Assembly: GCA_944385945.1 (NCBI GenBank)
Contig: CALWZD010000049.1
Span: forward strand, 1-64,000
DNA from: an uncultured Anaerofilum sp.
GTDB taxonomy: Bacteria > Bacillota > Clostridia > Oscillospirales > Ruminococcaceae
Direction: 5' to 3'
DNA: 64,000 nt
Shown here: positions 42,482-51,584 of the stretch, piece after piece
Layout: each line of letters starts with the position of its first letter
How positions within the stretch are numbered: the first letter of the stretch is position 1
The notes under the pieces: generated by a model
Told to the model about the DNA's origin: nothing
Databases searched by the model: none
Seen by the model: the letters and a program-made list of their open reading frames with translations, nothing else
Program-made: the position numbers and the translations under genes

Positions 42482-43120
42482 CTATTTGGAGTTGTTTTGC
42501 TTTTGGCTGCATTCCAAAATAGCAACACGCCGTTCCAAATCGCAAAGTTCGCTGTGTACAATGTCGGGAATGTTCTGCTGAATCAGGTCATCACTGGGAC
42601 GAACCTTTTCGCCGTCCCTGCGCACCACACAGGCAGGAATACCGGCAGCAGTGCAGTTGCAGGGCAGGCTTTGCAGAACGACGCTGCCTGCTGCGATACG
42701 GGTATTGTTGCCGATGGTAACGGGGCCAAGCACTTTTGCACCAGCCCCCACCAAAACGTTGTCCCCTAAAGTGGGGTGACGCTTGCCGTGGTCTTTGCCG
42801 GTACCACCCAGCGTGACCTGATGATAGATCGTGCAGTTGTTGCCGATCTCGGCGGTTTCACCGATCACGACTCCCAAGCCGTGGTCGATAAACAATCCGC
42901 TGCCGATGGTCGCACCAGGGTGTATCTCGATGCCGGTAAAACCACGTCCCCACTGGCTGACCATACGGGCAAGAAAAAAACGTTTTTTGCGATAGAGAAA
43001 ATGACTTGCTTTGTAAAAAAGCAGCGCATGAAAGCCGGGATAAAGCAGCATAACCTCCATCAGGCTGCGGGCTGCGGGGTCTTTGCTGCGGATATTTTTG
43101 GCGTCGGAGAGAAGGCTCAT
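42482..43120 (-). CDS. cysE: Serine O-acetyltransferase
   Basis: A 212-residue enzyme that makes O-acetylserine from serine and acetyl-CoA, the first step of cysteine synthesis. A short N-terminal helical domain ([29 protein letters not shown]) is followed by the left-handed beta-helix: [46 protein letters not shown]. The C-terminal tail is long and Gln/Asn-rich. This is the short clostridial form. Its ATG overlaps the cysK stop (ATGA), so the two enzymes, which form a complex, are translated together. Confidence 0.97.
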   Translation of the reverse strand: MSLLSDAKNIRSKDPAARSLMEVMLLYPGFHALLFYKASHFLYRKKRFFLARMVSQWGRGFTGIEIHPGATIGSGLFIDHGLGVVIGETAEIGNNCTIYHQVTLGGTGKDHGKRHPTLGDNVLVGAGAKVLGPVTIGNNTRIAAGSVVLQSLPCNCTAAGIPACVVRRDGEKVRPSDDLIQQNIPDIVHSELCDLERRVAILECSQKQNNSK

Positions 43121-44049
43121 GGTTGCACCTCAAAAATTCCGGTGGACAAATACCGTTCGCCGGTGTCGGGCAAGATCGCCACGATGGTTTTTCCTTTGTT
43201 TTCGGGGCGGGCGGCGATTTGAGCAGCTGCCCATGCGGCAGCACCCGAAGAAATGCCGACGAACACACCCTCGTTATGTGCCAGAAAACGGGCAGTTTCG
43301 ATGGCGTCTTCGTTGGAAACAGGGAAAATCTCGTCAGCCATCGTGCGGTCGAAATTTTGGGGGACAAAATTAGCTCCGATGCCCTGGATTTTATGTCCGG
43401 CGGCTTTTCCCTGCGACAGCAAAGGGCTTGCAGACGGCTCAACTGCGATGGCTTGCAGCTGGGGATTCTTTTCTTTCAAATATTTTGCCGTGCCGCTCAG
43501 CGTACCGCCTGTGCCGACACCGGCAACCAAAATATCGACCTTGCCGTCGGTATCTTGCCAAATCTCCTCAGCGGTTGCACGATGGGCAGCGGGGTTTGCA
43601 GGGTTGTCGAACTGCCCCAACATCACGCTGTTCTCGGTCTGCTGCACCAGTTGTTCCGCTTTGCTCACTGCACCTGCCATGCCTTCGGCAGCGGGGGTCA
43701 GCACCAACTCTGCGCCCAGTGCTTTCAGCAGGTTGCGGCGTTCCATGCTCATGCTTTCGGGCATGGTCAGGATGCAACGATAACCACGGCTAGCTGCGAT
43801 ATAAGCAAGCGCAATACCGGTATTGCCACTGGTCGGTTCCACCAGTGTTCCGCCTGCCTTCAGGGTTCCGGCAGCTTCGGCTGCTTCTATCATCGAAAGC
43901 GCAGCACGGTCTTTGATGGAAGAAAGCGGATTAAAGCATTCCAGCTTGCCTAAAACGGTTGCACAGCTGTTGCAGTGCTGTTCCAAACCGGTTAGGTGTA
44001 TCAAAGGGGTGTTGCCGATCAACTCGGTGATATTCTGTGCAATCTTCAT
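43117..44049 (-). CDS. cysK: Cysteine synthase (O-acetylserine sulfhydrylase)
   Basis: A 310-residue PLP enzyme that joins sulfide to O-acetylserine to give cysteine. The PLP lysine is Lys46 in [26 protein letters not shown] binds the substrate carboxylate and [17 protein letters not shown] binds the cofactor phosphate. The ATG at 44049 follows AAAAGGAGGAT. A longer frame to 44130 has no ribosome binding site and crosses the promoter. A palindrome at 44119-44139 covers the -10 of this gene and is a candidate cysteine-responsive operator. Confidence 0.97.
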   Translation of the reverse strand: MKIAQNITELIGNTPLIHLTGLEQHCNSCATVLGKLECFNPLSSIKDRAALSMIEAAEAAGTLKAGGTLVEPTSGNTGIALAYIAASRGYRCILTMPESMSMERRNLLKALGAELVLTPAAEGMAGAVSKAEQLVQQTENSVMLGQFDNPANPAAHRATAEEIWQDTDGKVDILVAGVGTGGTLSGTAKYLKEKNPQLQAIAVEPSASPLLSQGKAAGHKIQGIGANFVPQNFDRTMADEIFPVSNEDAIETARFLAHNEGVFVGISSGAAAWAAAQIAARPENKGKTIVAILPDTGERYLSTGIFEVQP

Positions 44050-44108
44050 GTTTAAGATCCTCCTTTTTTTCGTGCTGTGCCGGGTGTATCGAATTGCCCC
44101 AAACGGGG

Positions 44109-44147
44109 TATACTGCAAATTATACTGCATTAGTATAATTTTGTACA
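44109..44147. promoter_or_regulatory. cysK promoter and candidate operator
   Basis: A perfect palindrome, ATTATACT (44119-44126), five bases, AGTATAAT (44132-44139), plus a direct repeat TATACTGCA at 44109-44117 and 44121-44129. On the minus strand TATAAT (44124-44119) is the cysK -10, 17 bp from TGTACA (44147-44142). On the plus strand TATAAT (44134-44139) could serve the small gene at 44168. Confidence 0.6.
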
Positions 44148-44167
44148 GAGGAAATGAGGAAATTTTT

Positions 44168-44380
44168 ATGAACGATGTATGGAAAGATTTACTAGCTCAG
44201 GTGGCGCAAAAAAACGGAGTATCAAGCGAATGCGTAGAAAAAGAACTGCGCTGTTTGATCGACACCCTTTGGCAGCAAGGGGGAACAGCAAGGCAGACAC
44301 TGTGTCAGGCTGGTTGGGGAAATAAGCCCACACCATTTCAGCTGATTGGGTATTTGGCGCAGATGAAACAGGAAATGTGA
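44168..44380 (+). CDS. Miniprotein resembling the Spo0A C-terminal DNA-binding domain
   Basis: A 70-residue protein: VAQKNGVSSECVEKELRCLIDTLWQQGG, then NKPTPFQLIGYLAQMKQEM. This parallels the end of Spo0A, where a helix (IAKKFNTTASRVERAIRHAIE in Bacillus) and KPTNSEFIAMVADKL occur in the same order and spacing. The receiver domain and the recognition part of the effector are missing. Such short Spo0A_C-like proteins may modulate sporulation or be remnants. The start follows GAGGAAATTTTT. It is divergent from cysK across the palindrome. Confidence 0.65.
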   Translation: MNDVWKDLLAQVAQKNGVSSECVEKELRCLIDTLWQQGGTARQTLCQAGWGNKPTPFQLIGYLAQMKQEM

Positions 44381-44423
44381 TTCTCGTTCACAATAATTTT
44401 GCAAATTTTATTATATAACTTGA

Positions 44424-44452
44424 TTGACAAATTATATAATCGGAGTTACAAT
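44424..44452 (+). promoter_or_regulatory. Promoter of the ribbon-helix-helix gene
   Basis: TTGACA (44424-44429), 17 bp, TACAAT (44447-44452), close to consensus. The start codon is about 27 bases on, so the leader is short. Confidence 0.75.
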
Positions 44453-44478
44453 TTTATCAAAGCAAAGGAGGCGACCTA

Positions 44479-45120
44479 ATGGGAAAAAGTGTATACAGTA
44501 TCGTGCTGGACGATGCAGTGGTACGGGCGGTAGACCATTATGCAGGAAGCTGTGGCATCAGCCGTTCGGCAGCCATCAACCGCATTTTGGCACAGCACGT
44601 TCAAATGGATACCGGCGAACAAGCCGTCCGCCAGATATTCGATGCACTGCAACAAATGGCACAGGGAACCGCCTTGCAAATGCTTTCGGCGTCCGAAGCG
44701 CAGATGCAGCTGCGCAGTCCGCTGCGTTACAAATACAATCCGACCGTGCGCTATCAGTTCGAGCTTTCCCCCCAACATCCCACCGATATGGGACTGTTTC
44801 GGGTAGGGCTGCGCACCCAAAATGCTGCACTGCTGGATTGTTTGGAACAGTTCTACCGGTTGTGGTGTCTGTTCGAACAGCATTATTGCGTGAATGGCGA
44901 ACAAATTTGCGCTCAAATCGAAAACGGACGCTTTGTGCGAGTGCTGCGACAGATCCCGCAGCCGCTTTCCACCCAACAGCAGGGACAGCTTTTGGCAGGG
45001 TATGCAGCATTGTTTGACCGATGTCTGAAAGCGTTTTTTGAAGATCCCACCCAGCAGGGTGCAGCAGATGCCGAACAAATCTATCGCAGCGGGGGGAGTG
45101 CCCAAATAAAGCAGTTGTAG
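44479..45120 (+). CDS. Protein with N-terminal ribbon-helix-helix motif
   Basis: A 213-residue protein. Residues 1-40 (SVYSIVLDDAVVRAVDHYAGSCGISRSAAINRILAQHV) follow the CopG/Arc ribbon-helix-helix pattern: a strand, then two helices joined by a Gly-turn before RSAAINRIL. The rest is unlike known regulators: KYNPTVRYQFELSPQHPTDMG suggests a beta hairpin, followed by helices with aromatic residues (CLEQFYRLWCLFEQHYC). The start follows AAAGGAGGCGACCTA. Function beyond DNA binding is unknown. ClpB follows on the same strand. Confidence 0.65.
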   Translation: MGKSVYSIVLDDAVVRAVDHYAGSCGISRSAAINRILAQHVQMDTGEQAVRQIFDALQQMAQGTALQMLSASEAQMQLRSPLRYKYNPTVRYQFELSPQHPTDMGLFRVGLRTQNAALLDCLEQFYRLWCLFEQHYCVNGEQICAQIENGRFVRVLRQIPQPLSTQQQGQLLAGYAALFDRCLKAFFEDPTQQGAADAEQIYRSGGSAQIKQL

Positions 45121-45196
45121 ACAGCATCGTTTTCAACAGAATTTACCCTTTTTAAATATTTGAATCAACGACACCACTGAAAGGAGTGTGTTTTTT

Positions 45197-47809
45197 ATGG
45201 ATATGCAAAAATTGACCCAACGCTCACGTGAAGCACTGCAAGCTGCACAGAGCATTGCAATCGAATATCAAAACCAACAACTGGATTGTGAGCATCTTTT
45301 GGCGGCACTGCTGAACCAGCAAGATGGTCTGATCGGTCAGCTGTTGAAAAAAATGGGCAAAGACCCGCAGGAACTTGCCAACGCTGTACAGGCAAAGATC
45401 GGTCAGCTGCCACGGGTGACAGGTGCCGGACGTGACCCCGAAAAAGTGTACATCACCGCTGCGCTGGACGCTGCTTTGACCCAAGCCGAGCAGGAAGCGT
45501 CTTCCATGCAGGACGATTTTGTTTCGGTAGAGCATCTGTTCCTCGGCTTGCTGGAAAAGGGCAATGCCGTTTGTCGGCAGCTGTTGCAGACGTTCCAGCT
45601 GACGAAACCCGATTTTCTCAAAGCACTTGCATCGGTGCGTGGAAATCAGCGAGTATCTTCCGACAATCCCGAAGCGACCTACGACGTGCTGAACAAATAC
45701 GGCACCGAACTGGTACAGCGGGCTCGTGAGCAAAAAATGGACCCCGTCATCGGGCGAGATGTCGAGATTCGAAACGTCATCCGCATTTTGTGCCGTAAAA
45801 CCAAAAACAACCCTGTGCTGATCGGTGAACCGGGTGTCGGTAAAACGGCGGTGGTCGAAGGACTTGCCCAGCGTATCATGAAAGGCGACGTACCGGAAAC
45901 TCTGAAAAACCGCAAGGTATTCAGCTTGGATATGGGCGCATTGGTCGCAGGTGCAAAATACCGTGGCGAGTTTGAGGAACGCTTGAAAAGCGTTTTGCAA
46001 GAGGTGAAAAAGAGCGAAGGCGAAATCATCCTGTTCATCGACGAGCTGCACACCATCGTCGGTGCAGGTAAGACCGACGGCGCAATGGACGCCGGCAACC
46101 TGCTCAAGCCGATGCTTGCCCGTGGTGAACTGCACTGTATCGGTGCGACCACATTGGACGAGTATCGCCAATATATCGAAAAAGACGCTGCACTGGAACG
46201 TCGATTCCAGCCGGTACAGGTGGATGAGCCGACCGTTGAGGACACCATTTCCATTTTGCGTGGCTTGAAAGAGCGTTACGAGGTGTTCCACGGTGTAAAG
46301 ATTCAGGACGCTGCCCTGATCGCTGCGGCGGTGCTGTCCAACCGCTATATTTCCGACCGCTTTTTGCCGGATAAAGCCATCGACCTCGTGGACGAAGCCT
46401 GTGCGATGATTCGAACCGAGTTGGACTCGATGCCGTCCGAACTGGACGATCTGCGCCGCAAAATCATGCAGCACGAGATCGAAGAAGCCGCACTGAAACG
46501 GGAAACCGACCGTTTAAGCCAAGAGCATCTTGCCGACATCCAACGAGAACTTGCCGAAATGCGTGAGCGGTTCACCGCTATGCAGGCAAAGTGGGAGAAC
46601 GAAAAGAACTCGATCGGCAAGGTGCAAAAGCTGAGGGAAGAAATCGAGCAGGTAAGCAAGGACATCGAAAAAGCCGAGCGGGAGTACGACCTGAACCGTG
46701 CTGCCGAATTGAAATACGGCAAACTGCCTGCTTTGCAAAAAGAACTGGAGCAGCAAGAGCAAATCGCCGAATCGACCGAGCAAAACAGCAGTCTGCTGCA
46801 CGACCGTGTGACCGAGGAAGAAATCGCTCGCATCATTTCCCGCTGGACAGGGATTCCGGTCACTCGCCTGATGGAGGGCGAACGGGAAAAGCTGTTGCAT
46901 CTGGAAGATGTGCTGCATCAGCGTGTCATTGGACAAAACGAAGCAGTGGAAAAGGTCGCCGAGGCGATCTTGCGCAGCCGTGCAGGCATTCAGGACGAAA
47001 ACCGTCCCATCGGCAGCTTTTTGTTCCTTGGCCCCACCGGTGTGGGCAAGACCGAACTGGCAAAGGCACTTGCCGAATGCCTGTTCGACGATGAGAAAAA
47101 CATGGTTCGCATCGACATGAGCGAATATATGGAAAAGTATTCTGTCAGCCGCTTGATCGGAGCTCCTCCGGGATATGTTGGCTACGAAGAAGGCGGTCAG
47201 CTTACCGAAGCCGTTCGCCGTAAGCCGTACAGCGTGGTGCTGTTTGACGAGATCGAAAAAGCCCATCCCGACGTATTCAACGTGCTGTTGCAGGTGCTGG
47301 ACGACGGACGTATCACCGACAGCCAAGGCAGAACGGTCGACTTTAAAAATACCATCTTGATTCTTACCAGTAATCTGGGCAGCCAGTATATTCTGGACGG
47401 CATTCAAGATGGCGAAGTCAGCCAGCAAGCCCGTGATGCTGTGGACAGTCTGTTGAAGCAGAGCTTCCGACCCGAATTTTTGAACCGTTTGGATGAGATC
47501 GTGGTCTATAAACCGCTGAGCAAAAACGAAATCGGCAACATCGTTGAATTGTTGCTGCAAAAGCTGCGCAGCCGTTTGCAAGAAAAACATCTTTCGCTGG
47601 AGATCACCGACCGTGCAAAAACGTATATCATCGACAATGGTTACGACCCTGTTTACGGCGCACGTCCGTTGAAGCGATTCCTGCAAAGCAAGGTGGAAAC
47701 CTTGATTGCTCGCAGCATCATCGCCGGACAGCCCGCAGAAGGCGATACCCTTGTGGTGGACGCCAACGAACAGGGGCTTACCCTCACCGTTCAAAAGGCA
47801 TCTTCTTAA
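45197..47809 (+). CDS. clpB: ATP-dependent disaggregase ClpB
   Basis: An 870-residue hexameric AAA+ chaperone that pulls apart aggregated proteins with DnaK. The N-domain repeats ([30 protein letters not shown] and the 90-residue second copy) are followed by AAA-1 ([24 protein letters not shown]). A long middle coiled-coil spans about residues 410-530, then AAA-2 ([25 protein letters not shown]). The middle domain and its length distinguish it from ClpC. ATG 45197 follows AAGGAG at ten bases; a GTG at 45188 is inside that site. No CIRCE or CtsR box is obvious upstream. Confidence 0.97.
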   Translation: MDMQKLTQRSREALQAAQSIAIEYQNQQLDCEHLLAALLNQQDGLIGQLLKKMGKDPQELANAVQAKIGQLPRVTGAGRDPEKVYITAALDAALTQAEQEASSMQDDFVSVEHLFLGLLEKGNAVCRQLLQTFQLTKPDFLKALASVRGNQRVSSDNPEATYDVLNKYGTELVQRAREQKMDPVIGRDVEIRNVIRILCRKTKNNPVLIGEPGVGKTAVVEGLAQRIMKGDVPETLKNRKVFSLDMGALVAGAKYRGEFEERLKSVLQEVKKSEGEIILFIDELHTIVGAGKTDGAMDAGNLLKPMLARGELHCIGATTLDEYRQYIEKDAALERRFQPVQVDEPTVEDTISILRGLKERYEVFHGVKIQDAALIAAAVLSNRYISDRFLPDKAIDLVDEACAMIRTELDSMPSELDDLRRKIMQHEIEEAALKRETDRLSQEHLADIQRELAEMRERFTAMQAKWENEKNSIGKVQKLREEIEQVSKDIEKAEREYDLNRAAELKYGKLPALQKELEQQEQIAESTEQNSSLLHDRVTEEEIARIISRWTGIPVTRLMEGEREKLLHLEDVLHQRVIGQNEAVEKVAEAILRSRAGIQDENRPIGSFLFLGPTGVGKTELAKALAECLFDDEKNMVRIDMSEYMEKYSVSRLIGAPPGYVGYEEGGQLTEAVRRKPYSVVLFDEIEKAHPDVFNVLLQVLDDGRITDSQGRTVDFKNTILILTSNLGSQYILDGIQDGEVSQQARDAVDSLLKQSFRPEFLNRLDEIVVYKPLSKNEIGNIVELLLQKLRSRLQEKHLSLEITDRAKTYIIDNGYDPVYGARPLKRFLQSKVETLIARSIIAGQPAEGDTLVVDANEQGLTLTVQKASS

Positions 47810-47830
47810 AATATTCCTCCCCATTTTTCG

Positions 47831-47880
47831 GCAGCCCTGCCCGTTTTGGTTTTTCCAAACGGGTAGGGCTGCTTTTTTTA
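47831..47880 (+). terminator. clpB terminator
   Basis: GCAGCCCTGCCCGTTT (47831-47846) pairs with AAACGGGTAGGGCTGC (47857-47872), one mismatch, followed by seven Ts. Confidence 0.88.
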
Positions 47881-47890
47881 CGAAATGCAA

Positions 47891-47914
47891 CAGGCAGGTC
47901 ATGTGACCTGCCTG
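47891..47914. terminator. GGCAGGTC/GACCTGCC hairpin, copy 2
   Basis: CAGGCAGGTC-atgt-GACCTGCCTG. The arms match those of the hairpins at 41-74 and 55421-55456. Two more hairpins follow it at about 47922-47962 (AACCTTTCCAAA with TTTGGAAGGTT) and 47979-48025. Confidence 0.55.
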
Positions 47915-48034
47915 TTTGCGCAACCTTTCCAAACGGTGCGTTTCGTTTTGGAAGGTTGCTGTTTTTGATGTGATTCCTGCACGATCCGCTTTTTCAAAAA
48001 CAAAAAGTGGATGCGTGATCGGGGAACAACATCT

Positions 48035-48349
48035 TCACTGGTTTTCCGAAAATAACTGGGTCAGCTTTTTCGAATATTCATGCAGAAGTCGCTCCACCTT
48101 TTGCTGGCGCGAAGCAGAACCGTTTTGGGCAGGGGAGGAAGTGTCTTCGAAAAACTCCGGCAAAGAGAGTTCAAAGGCATCCGAAATCCGTTTTAACACC
48201 TCGATACTGGGATTCTTTTTTCCTTTTTCCAGCGTTGCAATGTATGAAACATGTAGTTCTGCATATTCGGCAAGGATCTCCTGTGTCCAACCTCTCTGCT
48301 TGCGCAAGGATTGAATACGGTGTCCAACCCAGATTGTAATATCACTCAT
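48035..48349 (-). CDS. XRE family helix-turn-helix regulator
   Basis: A 104-residue DNA-binding protein. The Cro/C1-type helix-turn-helix covers residues 8-62 (GHRIQSLRKQRGWTQEILAEYAEL, then HVSYIATLEKGKKNPSIEVLKRISDAF). The remaining 40 residues form a charged helical tail (QQKVERLLHEYSKKLTQLFSENQ). The start at 48349 follows AAGGAGAA. It is divergent from the WYL regulator across 250 bases that hold a long palindrome. Targets are unknown. Confidence 0.88.
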   Translation of the reverse strand: MSDITIWVGHRIQSLRKQRGWTQEILAEYAELHVSYIATLEKGKKNPSIEVLKRISDAFELSLPEFFEDTSSPAQNGSASRQQKVERLLHEYSKKLTQLFSENQ

Positions 48350-48500
48350 ATCTCGTTCTCCTTGCATTTAAATTTGTATGCAGAAAAAATCCATAATTTT
48401 TTCTGCGCTGCAACATTCTTTATTTGAGTATGGAACAAAAACTTGAAAAATGTTGCAGTTAACATAACAAAGACTATCACGATTTAGACAAAATCAGAAT

Positions 48501-48534
48501 ATTCAATAGAATATGAAATTATATTCTATTGAAT
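48501..48534. promoter_or_regulatory. Long perfect palindrome upstream of the WYL regulator
   Basis: Fourteen-base arms, ATTCAATAGAATAT (48501-48514) and ATATTCTATTGAAT (48521-48534), around GAAATT. It ends seven bases before the -35 of the WYL gene. Arm length and position fit an operator for a dimeric or tetrameric regulator, most simply the WYL protein itself. Confidence 0.65.
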
Positions 48535-48541
48535 AAAATAG

Positions 48542-48570
48542 TTGAAAAGTGTATATTTTTTTGTTATAAT
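48542..48570 (+). promoter_or_regulatory. Promoter of the WYL regulator
   Basis: TTGAAA (48542-48547), 17 bp, TATAAT (48565-48570). Confidence 0.75.
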
Positions 48571-48603
48571 GAAATGACAAAAATTGTAAAAGGAGTGTAA
48601 TCT

Positions 48604-49530
48604 GTGGATCACCTGGGAAAAAATCCCCGAATATTATGGATTTATACCATGCTGTTGCAGGGATGTAGGCTGAACAAAAAGAAGCTTGCGCTTCAGTATA
48701 ATGTCACCCCCAAAAGCATTCAACGTGATATGGATGACCTGAAATCCTTCTTTGAGCAGAATACCCCTAAAAAAACTCTTTTATACGATTCTAAAACAAA
48801 AGAGTATTATCTGAAAGATGAACAAAGTACATTGAAAATGCCAACAAAAGAGGTCGTTCCGATTTTAAAGACCATCTTTGAAAGCGGTGCGATCCTTCCA
48901 TATCGCCTTTTTCCCGTTTTGCAGCGAATGACCGACCTGATTTCGGACGAACAAGACCGTGAGATGCTGCAAAAATTTTTGTATCAGGAGCAGGAGTGCT
49001 ACCAGGCACCCGATTATAATTCGCAGATCGGCGAGATGTTATGCCGTGCCGAACAAGCCGTATGGGATAAACAATGGGTGCTTTTGCGCTACCGACGGGA
49101 AGAAAACACGTCTGAACTTGAGTCAGTGGTTTTACCACAGGCAGTTGTGCTGCGGGAACATCGGTTTTTCCTTGTGGCGCAGACGGACGAGGGCTCCCGC
49201 CAAAACGCAATGGGGATGTATCAGGTCGACCTGATCTCCGACATCACGCCCCAATATCCGTCCCAGCTGCACCAGCGAAAAGACCAAAAACAGGTGCGGG
49301 AAAAGGTCATCTCCACAAAAGCAGGCGAAGAATACTGTGTTCGGTTCGTTTATCACGGTGCATCGCTTTCGGCTATCAAAAAAAGGTTCCCCAACGCAAA
49401 GGGAACACCTGCTCCGGATGGATGGCAGGTAGAAGTGCTCGTGTATGGAAGATCCATTGCATCATGGTTGCGCAGCCAGGGAAAACAAATCAGCGACGTA
49501 AAAATCGAGCGTTGTGCGCATACAGTTTAA
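48604..49530 (+). CDS. WYL domain transcriptional regulator
   Basis: A 308-residue regulator. An N-terminal DeoR/HTH_11-type helix-turn-helix (NPRILWIYTMLLQGCRLNKKKLALQYNVTPKSIQRDMDDL) leads to a central WYL domain (about 140-225: WVLLRYRREENTSELESVVLPQAVVLREHRFFLVAQTDE) and a C-terminal WCX-like domain (YCVRFVYHGASLSAIKKRF to the end). WYL domains bind small ligands or nucleic acid. The start is GTG after AAAAGGAG. It has its own promoter and terminator and no obvious target gene next to it. Confidence 0.92.
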   Translation: MDHLGKNPRILWIYTMLLQGCRLNKKKLALQYNVTPKSIQRDMDDLKSFFEQNTPKKTLLYDSKTKEYYLKDEQSTLKMPTKEVVPILKTIFESGAILPYRLFPVLQRMTDLISDEQDREMLQKFLYQEQECYQAPDYNSQIGEMLCRAEQAVWDKQWVLLRYRREENTSELESVVLPQAVVLREHRFFLVAQTDEGSRQNAMGMYQVDLISDITPQYPSQLHQRKDQKQVREKVISTKAGEEYCVRFVYHGASLSAIKKRFPNAKGTPAPDGWQVEVLVYGRSIASWLRSQGKQISDVKIERCAHTV

Positions 49531-49544
49531 GAGGAATGAAATAT

Positions 49545-49575
49545 GAGGGACAGCGATTCTGTTCCTCTTTTTTTT
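49545..49575 (+). terminator. Terminator of the WYL gene
   Basis: GAGGGACAG (49545-49553) pairs with CTGTTCCTC (49559-49567), one G-T pair, then eight Ts. The T-run overlaps the -35 of pepF. Confidence 0.8.
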
Positions 49576-49602
49576 GCATTTTTAAAAAAAGAGTGGTACA
49601 AT
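49574..49602 (+). promoter_or_regulatory. pepF promoter
   Basis: TTGCAT (49574-49579), 17 bp, TACAAT (49597-49602). Confidence 0.6.
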
Positions 49603-49635
49603 GATTTCAAATTACGAAAAAGGAGCGAATGCACA

Positions 49636-51432
49636 ATGGCAAAACAAATCCCTACCCGTGACCAAATAGATGAGCAATATACATGGAATCTCGCAGACCT
49701 TTATCCCAGTGTCGACGCATGGAAACAGGATCTGGAAAAAGCCGTGCAGCTTACCGAAAAAGCAGCCGGCTATCAGGGAAAACTGAACAACGCCGAAAAT
49801 CTGTTGGAATACTGCACCACCGAGGAGCAAGTAAGCGAGATCTTGCGCCGTGCCGGCGGCTATGCAAATTGCACCCGTGACGTGGATACCACCAATGCAG
49901 CAAGTCAGGCACTTGTGGCACAGGTCACCAGTATTTCGGTAGAATGCAGCGGAAAACTGGCGTTTTCTACCCCCGAGATCATGGCACTGGAAGAAGCTGA
50001 ACTGGAGCAAATGTATGCCCAACAGCCCGCACTGGAGCGTTACCGTCGCAGCATTACAGACAGCCGCCGGATGAAAGCCCATGTTCTTTCGGCTGCCGAA
50101 GAACGATTGCTGGCAGCGGCAGGAGAAATGGCAGCAGCCCCCTCGAATATCTATTCGATGATGGGCAATGCCGACTTGACCTTCCCCAGTGTAAAAAATG
50201 CAGAGGGCGAGGAGTTTCAGGTGACCAACGGCAGCTTTATCTCGCTGCTGGAAAGCCCCGACCGCACCTTGCGTAAAGCAGCTTTTGAAAGCCTGTACCA
50301 CACCTATGCCAACATGAAAAACACTACGGCAAGCGCACTGGCTGCACAGGTCAACCAGCTGAAATTCTACGCAAAAGCCCGCAAATATAACTCCACTTTG
50401 GAGGCTTCGCTCGACGTCACCAATGTTCCCGTAGAGGTATATCACAACCTGGTCCAAGCAGTAAACGAAGACCTGCCCTATCTGCACAAATATATGCAGC
50501 TGCGCAAAAAGCTGCTGGGTGTGGATGAACTGCATATGTACGATCTGTACACTTCGATGGTGCCTGAAGCCGACGTAAAAGTAACCTTCGAACAGGCGAA
50601 AGAAAACGTGATGCAGGCAGTAGCGGTATTGGGCGAAGAATATCAGGCGATCCTGAAAGAAGGTTTTGAAAATCGCTGGTTAGATGTATATGAAAATCAG
50701 GGCAAACGCAGCGGAGCATATTCTGCCGGACATCGTGTGCATCCTTTCGTACTGCTCAACCACAAAGAAACACTGGACAGCGAGTTCACTTTGGCACACG
50801 AGATGGGTCATGCTATCCATTCGTATCTGTCTAACCGCACCCAGACCCCTGTCGATGCAAACTATGTCATTTTCGTTGCTGAGGTGGCTTCTACCTGCAA
50901 CGAAGCACTGTTGATGCAGAGCCTGCTGAAAAAGACCACCGATAAAAAGGTACGTGCGACCCTTATCAACTATTTCCTCGAGCAGTTCCGCACTACCCTG
51001 TACCGCCAAACCATGTTTGCCGAGTTTGAAATGCTCATCAACCGTGCAAGCGAGCAGGGTGAAGCACTGACCAGTCAGATGCTGAACAAACTGTATCACG
51101 AACTGAACGTAAAATACTACGGCCCTGCCGTTGTAGTGGATGAGGAGATCGACTACGAATGGGAGCGCATCCCTCACTTCTATTACAACTTCTATGTTTT
51201 CCAATACGCCACCGGTTTTTCGGCTGCAATGGCACTCAGCGAACGCATCCTGAAAGAGGGCGAACCTGCCGTAAAAGATTATCTGGGTTTCCTCAGCGGT
51301 GGATGCAGCAAAGACCCCATCTCGTTGTTGCAGGGTGCCGGTGTGGATATGCGCACACCCAAGCCCATTCACGATGCACTGGCTTTGTTCAACTCGCTCA
51401 TTGACGAACTGGACGCTTTGCTTTCGGAATAA
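49636..51432 (+). CDS. pepF: Oligoendopeptidase F
   Basis: A 598-residue cytoplasmic M3-family zinc metallopeptidase that degrades medium-length peptides. The zinc site is LAHEMGHAIHSYLS (HEXXH near residue 388) with the downstream Glu in VAEVASTCNEALL. The N-terminal part (WNLADLYPSVDAWKQDLEKA) is the usual PepF helical cap. Length is normal. The ATG at 49636 is preceded by AAAAAAGGAG. It is monocistronic by promoter and terminator. Confidence 0.97.
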   Translation: MAKQIPTRDQIDEQYTWNLADLYPSVDAWKQDLEKAVQLTEKAAGYQGKLNNAENLLEYCTTEEQVSEILRRAGGYANCTRDVDTTNAASQALVAQVTSISVECSGKLAFSTPEIMALEEAELEQMYAQQPALERYRRSITDSRRMKAHVLSAAEERLLAAAGEMAAAPSNIYSMMGNADLTFPSVKNAEGEEFQVTNGSFISLLESPDRTLRKAAFESLYHTYANMKNTTASALAAQVNQLKFYAKARKYNSTLEASLDVTNVPVEVYHNLVQAVNEDLPYLHKYMQLRKKLLGVDELHMYDLYTSMVPEADVKVTFEQAKENVMQAVAVLGEEYQAILKEGFENRWLDVYENQGKRSGAYSAGHRVHPFVLLNHKETLDSEFTLAHEMGHAIHSYLSNRTQTPVDANYVIFVAEVASTCNEALLMQSLLKKTTDKKVRATLINYFLEQFRTTLYRQTMFAEFEMLINRASEQGEALTSQMLNKLYHELNVKYYGPAVVVDEEIDYEWERIPHFYYNFYVFQYATGFSAAMALSERILKEGEPAVKDYLGFLSGGCSKDPISLLQGAGVDMRTPKPIHDALALFNSLIDELDALLSE

Positions 51433-51440
51433 CACACCCC

Positions 51441-51477
51441 AACTGACGGAAATTTTTCCGTCAGTTTTTCTTTTTTT
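51441..51477 (+). terminator. pepF terminator
   Basis: ACTGACGGAAA pairs with TTTCCGTCAGT, followed by TTTTCTTTTTTT. Confidence 0.88.
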
Positions 51478-51584
51478 GAAAGATTTTGATGCCTCCATTC
51501 GTATTATTACCGAGGGATTTTTTTGAGATTCTGTTTTAGGCTTTGTGAAAAGTAAAAAGGTTATTGCTGTGAGGAAAGGAAACT

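Noticed and set aside
44405..44440. TATATAA and ATTATATAAT as extra promoters near the ribbon-helix-helix gene
   Set aside because: No -35 at proper spacing for these; TTGACA-17-TACAAT accounts for the gene.
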